NCBI GenBank assembly: GCA_035506435.1
Contig: DATJPK010000080.1
Coordinates: 1 to 8,397 of the forward strand
Direction of reading: 5' to 3'
DNA length: 8,397 nt
Origin: JACTUA01 sp035506435
Lineage (GTDB): Archaea > Halobacteriota > Methanomicrobia > Methanomicrobiales > JACTUA01
Position 1 is the stretch's first letter, and each line of letters starts with the position of its first letter. Made by a program: the position numbers and the translations under genes. The notes under the pieces were generated by a model, which saw only the letters and a program-made list of their open reading frames with translations, did not search any database and was not told the DNA's origin. Below are positions 4,909 through 8,397 of the stretch, piece by piece.

Positions 4909-5520
4909 ATGGCCTTCAAGATCCTCGCCTTTGCGACGGGCCCGCGGCGGCACGGGAACTCCGAGACCCTCCTCGACTGGGTGCTCGCCTCGATGGCGGA
5001 AGAGCCCGACGTCGTGATCGAGAAGGTTGCCCTCGGCGAGGTCACGGTCAACCCCTGCCGGGGCTGCAACGCCTGCGAGGTCCTGAACCGGTGCGTCCAG
5101 CGGGACGACATGGACGTCCTCCACGACAAGATCATCGCTGCCGACTGCATGATCTTCGCGTCCCCGATCTACTGCCTTGGCATCTGCGCCGAAGGGAAGG
5201 CGCTCATCGACCGTTCACAGGTCTTCCGGTCCCGGAAGTACGTCCTGAAGCTCCCCGTCGTCCCGCCGGAACGCCTCGGGAAGCGCCTCGGTATCTTCAT
5301 CGCTTCAGCGGGGCAGAACTGGGACATTGTCTTCGACGGTGCAAAGATGTCCATCAAGTGCTTCTTCCACGTGACCGAGGTAAAGGATAAGGACATCCTC
5401 TACCTGCTCGTCCGGGGGGTAGACAAGGCGGGTGAGGTAGAGACCCACCCGACCGCACGGGACGAGGCCCGGGCCACCGGTAAGAGAGCGGTCGAACGCC
5501 TCCGCGAGATGAACCGGTGA
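4909..5520 (+). CDS. Iron-sulfur flavoprotein-like oxidoreductase, copy 1
   Basis: The 203-residue flavodoxin-fold protein has the FMN phosphate loop FATGPRRHGNSETLLD (about 8-23). It carries the compact cluster motif PC50-RG-C53-NA-C56-x5-C62 and the segment ASPIYCLGICAEGKALIDR (about 84-102) found in this family. In the Methanosarcina iron-sulfur flavoprotein, CxxCxxCx5C binds a [4Fe-4S] cluster that passes electrons to FMN, and some members reduce O2 and H2O2. The same spacing here supports a cluster, but the C-terminal half (KYVLK, then a FIASAGQN segment) belongs to a different branch, so substrate and electron donor are open. It is the first of two tandem paralogues. The start is set by the TATA element at 4877-4885, which leaves almost no leader. 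Confidence 0.93.
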   Translation: MAFKILAFATGPRRHGNSETLLDWVLASMAEEPDVVIEKVALGEVTVNPCRGCNACEVLNRCVQRDDMDVLHDKIIAADCMIFASPIYCLGICAEGKALIDRSQVFRSRKYVLKLPVVPPERLGKRLGIFIASAGQNWDIVFDGAKMSIKCFFHVTEVKDKDILYLLVRGVDKAGEVETHPTARDEARATGKRAVERLREMNR

Positions 5521-5525
5521 GCCGG

Positions 5526-6173
5526 ATGGACCAGGAACCCGTGAAGGTCATCGGCATCTCGGGAAGCCCCCACCGGCACGGGAACACCGAGACGCTCCTC
5601 GACGCCTTCCTCGACGGGGCGAAGGAGGCAGGCGGGGAGGTGGACAAGGTGGTGCTCCGGTCCATCTCCTACGACCCCTGCAAGGGGTGCAATGCCTGCC
5701 ACAAGGACGGGGTCTGTATTATCGAGGACGACCTCATCCCCCTCTTTGACCGGATCCTCACGATGGACGTCCTCGCCCTTGCCTCGCCCATCTACACGAT
5801 GGGTATCACCGCCGAGACAAAGGGGTTCCTGGACCGTGCCCAGTACCTCTGGGCGCGGAAGTACATCCTGAAGACGCAGTACTTCACCCGCGAGCATATC
5901 CGCCGGCACAAGGGTGTGTTCATCTCGACGGCGGGGACAGGCTGGGAAAACGTGTTCTCCTCGGCCTTCCCGAGCATGACCGCCTTTTTCGATATCATGG
6001 GCTTCGAATACCATGACAACATCATCGCAAACGACATGGACCGGTGGAAGGGGATCCGGAACCACCCGACGGCGCTTGCCGAGGCGCGGGAAAAGGGCGG
6101 GAAGATCGTGGCAACGGTGGCCGGGCTGAAAAAGGGTAAGGAGGGGGATCAGGCCGTAAACGGGGCGATATAG
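5526..6173 (+). CDS. Iron-sulfur flavoprotein-like oxidoreductase, copy 2
   Basis: This paralogue of the preceding gene has 215 residues from ATG 5526. The FMN loop GISGSPHRHGNTETLLDAF is near residues 10-28. The full cluster motif, counted from this start, is PC52-KG-C55-NA-C58-x5-C64, and the ASPIYTMGITAETKGFLDR segment follows. A GTG at 5517 overlaps the upstream stop, but GGTGA at 5516-5520 is five bases before ATG 5526 and makes that the better start. Translation is thus coupled to copy 1. A [4Fe-4S]- and FMN-containing electron-transfer enzyme is likely; a role in oxygen or peroxide response is inferred from the surrounding genes. Its last 25 bases overlap the end of the convergent metalloprotease gene, so its C-terminal tail (KEGDQAVNGAI) is probably not conserved. 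Confidence 0.93.
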   Translation: MDQEPVKVIGISGSPHRHGNTETLLDAFLDGAKEAGGEVDKVVLRSISYDPCKGCNACHKDGVCIIEDDLIPLFDRILTMDVLALASPIYTMGITAETKGFLDRAQYLWARKYILKTQYFTREHIRRHKGVFISTAGTGWENVFSSAFPSMTAFFDIMGFEYHDNIIANDMDRWKGIRNHPTALAEAREKGGKIVATVAGLKKGKEGDQAVNGAI

Positions 6174-6751
6174 GAGAGACCGAGGAGCCCGAAGGCGGCG
6201 ACTATGAGGAGGACGAAGGCCACGGCGTTCCAGCCGAGGACCTTTTTCCCGTCAAGGCCACCCACCGGGAGCAGGTTGAAGGAGGCGAGCATGGCGTTCA
6301 CTTTCCAGCCTATCATCCCGATCACCGACAGGAGCCCGCCCCCGGCCACGGCGAGGCCGATGAAGGGAAGGGTGAGGAGGAGGTTCGTGGCCGGCCCCGC
6401 GACGGAGATCAACCCGTTCTCCCGCCGGGACAGGGTGGTGCCGTAGATCATGGTCGCCCCGGGCGCCGCGAAGACCACCCCGACGAGAGCGGCAAACGCG
6501 ACCGCGACGAGGAGCATCAGGTTGTCTTTCCGGAACTCCGCCCAGTACCCGTACCTGATGGCCGTGAACTTGTGGGCGAGCTCGTGGAGAATGAACCCGA
6601 CCCCCACGGTCACCGCCGAGACCCCGAAGACGAGGATGAAGGCACCGGGGGTGACCCCGCTCCTGAGGAAGACGACGGTGAAGGCGAGGGTGATGGCGAA
6701 CCAGGCAATGCCGAGGTCGCGCCACTCCCGTGGGGGGATCCGTTCCAGCAT
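6149..6751 (-). CDS. M50 (site-2 protease family) membrane metalloprotease homologue
   Basis: The 200-residue protein is very hydrophobic, with about six transmembrane segments. The zinc-binding helix is FILH56-E57-LAH60, the third ligand motif is NLLPVGGLD167-G near residues 159-168, and GPATN (119-123) is typical of the family. Such enzymes cut substrates inside the membrane, often membrane-tethered regulators, though many short archaeal members have no known substrate and no PDZ domain is present here. The frame is open to an ATG at 6907, but the 52 extra residues are Arg/Ser-rich and cover the repeat region. A TATA-like GAATATCA at 6777-6784 points to ATG 6751, where the first helix follows naturally. 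It converges on and overlaps the flavoprotein gene by 25 bases. Confidence 0.92.
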   Translation of the reverse strand: MLERIPPREWRDLGIAWFAITLAFTVVFLRSGVTPGAFILVFGVSAVTVGVGFILHELAHKFTAIRYGYWAEFRKDNLMLLVAVAFAALVGVVFAAPGATMIYGTTLSRRENGLISVAGPATNLLLTLPFIGLAVAGGGLLSVIGMIGWKVNAMLASFNLLPVGGLDGKKVLGWNAVAFVLLIVAAFGLLGLSYIAPFTA

Positions 6752-6776
6752 GCAAGAGAAAGGTCGACGTCCCCGC

Positions 6777-6784
6777 TGATATTC
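6777..6784 (-). promoter_or_regulatory. Probable TATA box of the M50 protease gene
   Basis: The minus strand reads GAATATCA after GCAAAGG, centred about 29 bases before the ATG at 6751. It predicts transcription starting two or three bases before that codon and so helps choose the start. Confidence 0.5.
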
Positions 6785-6799
6785 CCTTTGCCCGGGGGA

Positions 6800-6949
6800 G
6801 AAGGTCTTTCTGATGAAAGCACTTCCACTCGAAACGTCCTTCCTCGCGGACGGGCGTCTCTCGGGAAGTCTTCCCTTACGGGTAGCCTTCTCTTCAAGAA
6901 ACCTCACGGCTTTTCTCCAGAAGTCCTTCCTTCGGAATGCCTTCTCTTC
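6800..6949. repeat. Four imperfect direct repeats in the protease-chorismate mutase intergenic region
   Basis: Related motifs start at 6800 (GAAGGTCTTTCT), 6831 (GAAACGTCCTTCCT), 6865 (GAAGTCTTCCCTT) and 6920 (GAAGTCCTTCCTT). The last two are each followed at about 20 bases by an identical GCCTTCTCTTC (6885-6895 and 6939-6949), making a longer imperfect duplication of about 30 bases. The tract is pyrimidine-rich on the plus strand and has no convincing coding content. The whole 236-base stretch 6752-6987 otherwise contains only the two TATA elements. Confidence 0.5.
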
Positions 6950-6958
6950 GCGGAAGCT

Positions 6959-6965
6959 GTATATC
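6959..6965 (+). promoter_or_regulatory. TATA box of the chorismate mutase gene
   Basis: GTATATC is centred 26 bases before the A of the ATG at 6988, so the transcript would be leaderless. It lies just downstream of the last intergenic repeat. Confidence 0.55.
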
Positions 6966-6987
6966 TCTCCCGCCCCATGATCCCGGT

Positions 6988-7272
6988 ATGAGTCTTGCGT
7001 CCGTGCGGGACAGGATAGACAGGATCGATGCCCGCATCATCACGCTCGTCGCCGAGAGGCAGGGCCTCGCGGGGGAGATGGCCCAGCTGAAGTTCAGGGA
7101 CGGGATCCCCATACGGGACCCCGGCCAGCGGGAGCGGGTCCTTGCCCGGGCCTTCGACCGGGCCGTGGAGTCCAAGGTGGACCCCGTCTCGGTCCAGAAG
7201 ATCTTCGACATCCTCATCCAGATGAGCGAGGAGCGGCAGCAGGAGTGTATGGGCGACGGGAACCTGCCGTGA
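6988..7272 (+). CDS. AroQ-type chorismate mutase, monofunctional
   Basis: The enzyme converts chorismate to prephenate, the first step towards phenylalanine and tyrosine. The 94-residue helical protein aligns with the AroQ domain of the Escherichia coli P-protein and keeps its active-site residues. R7 matches Arg11, R24 (LVAER) Arg28, K35 (AQLK) Lys39, D44 (PIRD) Asp48, R48-E49 Arg51-Glu52, S80 Ser84 and Q84 Gln88. One extra residue lies between D44 and R48 compared with the E. coli sequence. No prephenate dehydratase or dehydrogenase domain is fused to it. The ATG at 6988 is preferred over an in-frame ATG at 6937, because the extra residues would lie over the TATA box and do not match the family. 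The next gene begins 21 bases after the stop, so co-transcription is likely, though no functional link is evident. Confidence 0.95.
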   Translation: MSLASVRDRIDRIDARIITLVAERQGLAGEMAQLKFRDGIPIRDPGQRERVLARAFDRAVESKVDPVSVQKIFDILIQMSEERQQECMGDGNLP

Positions 7273-7293
7273 AGGGAGGGTGAAGAGGACAGG

Positions 7294-7974
7294 ATGGTCG
7301 CAGCACTGGAGCCATCGGCGATCGGGATCTTCGTCTTCGGCCTTATCGCCGGAATCTGCCCCTGCAACAGCGTCGTCTGCCTCGGGCTCATCGGGTACCT
7401 GAGCGTCGGGAGGGAGAAGGTCCCGGTCCTCCGGGTCCTGGGGCTCGCCCTCGCCTTTTCCCTCGGGACCATCCTCGTGTTCCTCCCCCTCGGGGCCATC
7501 GCGGGATTCATCGGGAAGTACCTCGCCTTCCTCTCCGCTCCCGTCGCCTATGCCATCGGCGGGGTGATCCTCGTCCTCATGGGGCTCCAGCTCCTCGGGT
7601 TCTATAGTCTCCCGGCGTGGAACCTCCTCGCCCGGCTCCGGGCGCCCGCCTCCCCGACCATTCCCGGCTCGCTCCTCGTCGGCATTTCCTTCGGGGCGCT
7701 CACCATCGGGAGAGGGGCGCCGATGCTCATCATCGTCCTTACCTACGTCGCCCTCTCCCAGACCGTGCTCCAGGGCGTGGTCACCCTGTTCATCTATGGG
7801 GCAGGTCTCACCATCCCGCTGGTCCTGATCGCGTCCGTCGGTGGCGCCCTCGGTCAGAAGGTGAAGGAGTACACCCGGATAAGCAGCGAGCTGGCCAACC
7901 GGATCATCGGGGCCATCATCGTCCTGATCGGGATCTACTTCCTGCTCCTCGCGGGTGGCGTTGTTTCCGGATAA
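7294..7974 (+). CDS. CcdA/DsbD-type six-helix membrane protein with only the first cysteine site
   Basis: The 226-residue integral membrane protein has about six hydrophobic segments in two related halves, as in the CcdA/DsbD transmembrane family, which carries electrons across the membrane to extracytoplasmic thiols. The first helix has GLIAGIC22-P-C24-NSVVC29, close to the family's proline-cysteine site. The equivalent position of the second half reads SFGALTIGRGAPM144, where CcdA normally has a cysteine after the proline, and there is no other cysteine after C29. A classical two-cysteine relay is therefore not possible within this chain; it may use the C22/C24/C29 group or do a different job. 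A purine-rich ribosome-binding region (GGAGGGTGAAGAGG) is at about 7276-7288. It is probably in an operon with chorismate mutase. Confidence 0.85.
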   Translation: MVAALEPSAIGIFVFGLIAGICPCNSVVCLGLIGYLSVGREKVPVLRVLGLALAFSLGTILVFLPLGAIAGFIGKYLAFLSAPVAYAIGGVILVLMGLQLLGFYSLPAWNLLARLRAPASPTIPGSLLVGISFGALTIGRGAPMLIIVLTYVALSQTVLQGVVTLFIYGAGLTIPLVLIASVGGALGQKVKEYTRISSELANRIIGAIIVLIGIYFLLLAGGVVSG

Positions 7975-8008
7975 AAAAAGAGAATTTCAACGGGCACGAG
8001 CCTGCCCG
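7972..8008 (-). terminator. Terminator of the DUF2207-type gene
   Basis: On the minus strand a 6-bp perfect stem (CGGGCA/TGCCCG, 7991-7996 with 8003-8008, six-base loop) is followed by a short A/T-rich spacer and a run of seven T (7973-7979). It lies just past the stop of the minus-strand gene at 8034-8036 and touches the stop of the convergent gene. Confidence 0.6.
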
Positions 8009-8033
8009 GGTAAGCCAGCGGTGGCCGGAGGGT

Positions 8034-8397
8034 TCACCTCCCCCCGGCCCCGCCTCCACCGAACCCGCCACCGCCTCCGAAGCCTCCGCCGCCGTGGAAC
8101 CCGCCACCGCCCCCCCTTGACGGCGGGGCGAAATGGGCAATGGGCATGAACCCCAGGTAGAGAGCGGGGGCGACGAACATCTCGGGAATCCGGATGTTGA
8201 GCTCCTTCATCGCCTGGGCGACCTTGTCACCCACCCCGAGGGCCGTCCCGAACACGAGCCACTCCCCCCACATGGCGATGTCCTGGGTGCCGTACTCCTT
8301 CATCCGGGCAAGGTCGGAGAGGAAGTTGCGGAACGCGTCCCACTGGAGCTTCTCCTGGTACGCGTCACCCTTCCACTGCCCGAAGAGGGTCGACGGG
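8034..8397 (-). CDS. DUF2207-type protein, C-terminal part, with glycine-rich tail
   Basis: The minus frame is open from the right edge to the TGA at 8034-8036; 120 residues are visible and the N-terminal part lies outside the window. The sequence contains QWDAFRNFLSDLARMKEY, followed by MWGEWLVFGTALGVGDKVAQ. This W-x-x-F-x-x-F-L and E-W-L-x-x-x-x-A-L-G-V pattern is typical of the C-terminal region of DUF2207 (YciQ-like) predicted membrane proteins. Those proteins characteristically end in a long Gly-rich, Phe-punctuated tail, as here from about 8037 to 8125 (runs of four or five Gly separated by Phe, with one FH). The role of the family is not established. The tail's G/C-only repeats make this part prone to length variation. 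Confidence 0.85.
   Translation of the reverse strand, partial: PSTLFGQWKGDAYQEKLQWDAFRNFLSDLARMKEYGTQDIAMWGEWLVFGTALGVGDKVAQAMKELNIRIPEMFVAPALYLGFMPIAHFAPPSRGGGGGFHGGGGFGGGGGFGGGGAGGR

Noticed and set aside
4902..5390. 162-codon open frame starting MSHGLQ inside the iron-sulfur flavoprotein gene
   Set aside because: It is a same-strand shadow, Arg/Pro-rich and without domains. The overlapping frame has the flavodoxin and cluster motifs.
6752..6907. N-terminal extension of the M50 protease to the ATG at 6907
   Set aside because: The extra residues are Arg/Ser-rich, cover the intergenic repeats and the likely TATA box, and precede a natural start at 6751.
6800..6949. CRISPR-like array
   Set aside because: The repeats are short, imperfect and unevenly spaced (31, 34 and 55 bases), and there are no cas genes.
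6572..6991. 139-codon plus-strand frame across the protease and the intergenic region
   Set aside because: Asp/Glu/Gly-rich antisense shadow of the protease, with no ribosome-binding site or family motif.
8037..8125. G/C-rich tandem repeat as a non-coding element
   Set aside because: It is explained by the glycine-rich tail typical of DUF2207-type proteins and stays in frame to a stop followed by a terminator.

Overview
The window looks like part of a high-GC archaeal chromosome, most likely a methanogen of the order Methanomicrobiales (a Methanoculleus- or Methanofollis-like organism). That placement is inference. It rests on archaeal TATA-type promoters about 25 bp ahead of near-leaderless starts, the lack of bacterial -35/-10 promoters, a strict-anaerobe set of redox proteins (rubrerythrin, desulforedoxins, iron-sulfur flavoproteins, an archaeal-type peroxiredoxin), and a strong G/C preference at third codon positions. 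No tRNA, rRNA, CRISPR array, transposase or integrase was seen.

Layout, left to right. (1) 1-117 is the tail of a membrane protein. It is followed by a solitary beta-class DNA methyltransferase (157-903). (2) Rubrerythrin (925-1428, minus) is convergent with the methyltransferase and divergent from a small secreted lipoprotein of unknown function (1522-2085). (3) A flavodoxin-fold protein (2104-2697, minus) is divergent from a rubredoxin-like zinc/iron-knuckle protein (2812-3048). (4) A tight four-gene cluster on the plus strand carries two 41-residue desulforedoxin-like proteins, a carboxymuconolactone-decarboxylase-family protein without cysteines, and a peroxiredoxin (3118-4439). (5) A small HEAT-repeat protein (minus, 4442-4819) faces two tandem iron-sulfur flavoprotein-like genes (4909-5520, 5526-6173). 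(6) An M50/site-2-type membrane metalloprotease homologue (minus, 6149-6751) overlaps the end of the last flavoprotein gene. (7) A repeat-bearing intergenic region leads to a chorismate mutase (6988-7272) and a CcdA/DsbD-like six-helix membrane protein (7294-7974). (8) The C-terminal half of a DUF2207-type protein with a glycine-rich tail runs off the right edge on the minus strand.

The unifying theme of 925-6173 is handling of peroxide/oxygen and thiol-disulfide or one-electron chemistry in an anaerobe. Rubrerythrin and peroxiredoxin are the peroxide sinks, the rubredoxin-like and desulforedoxin-like proteins are plausible electron carriers, and the three flavodoxin-fold proteins (two with a complete compact [4Fe-4S] motif) are plausible electron sources or oxygen/peroxide reducers. 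Individual families are known. The less usual elements are a Cys3His desulforedoxin copy beside a Cys4 copy, an AhpD-family protein with no redox cysteines next to the peroxiredoxin, a CcdA-like protein with the second half-site cysteine replaced, and a near absence of CTAG in the whole window beside an orphan methyltransferase. No clearly new multi-gene system could be proven from sequence alone.
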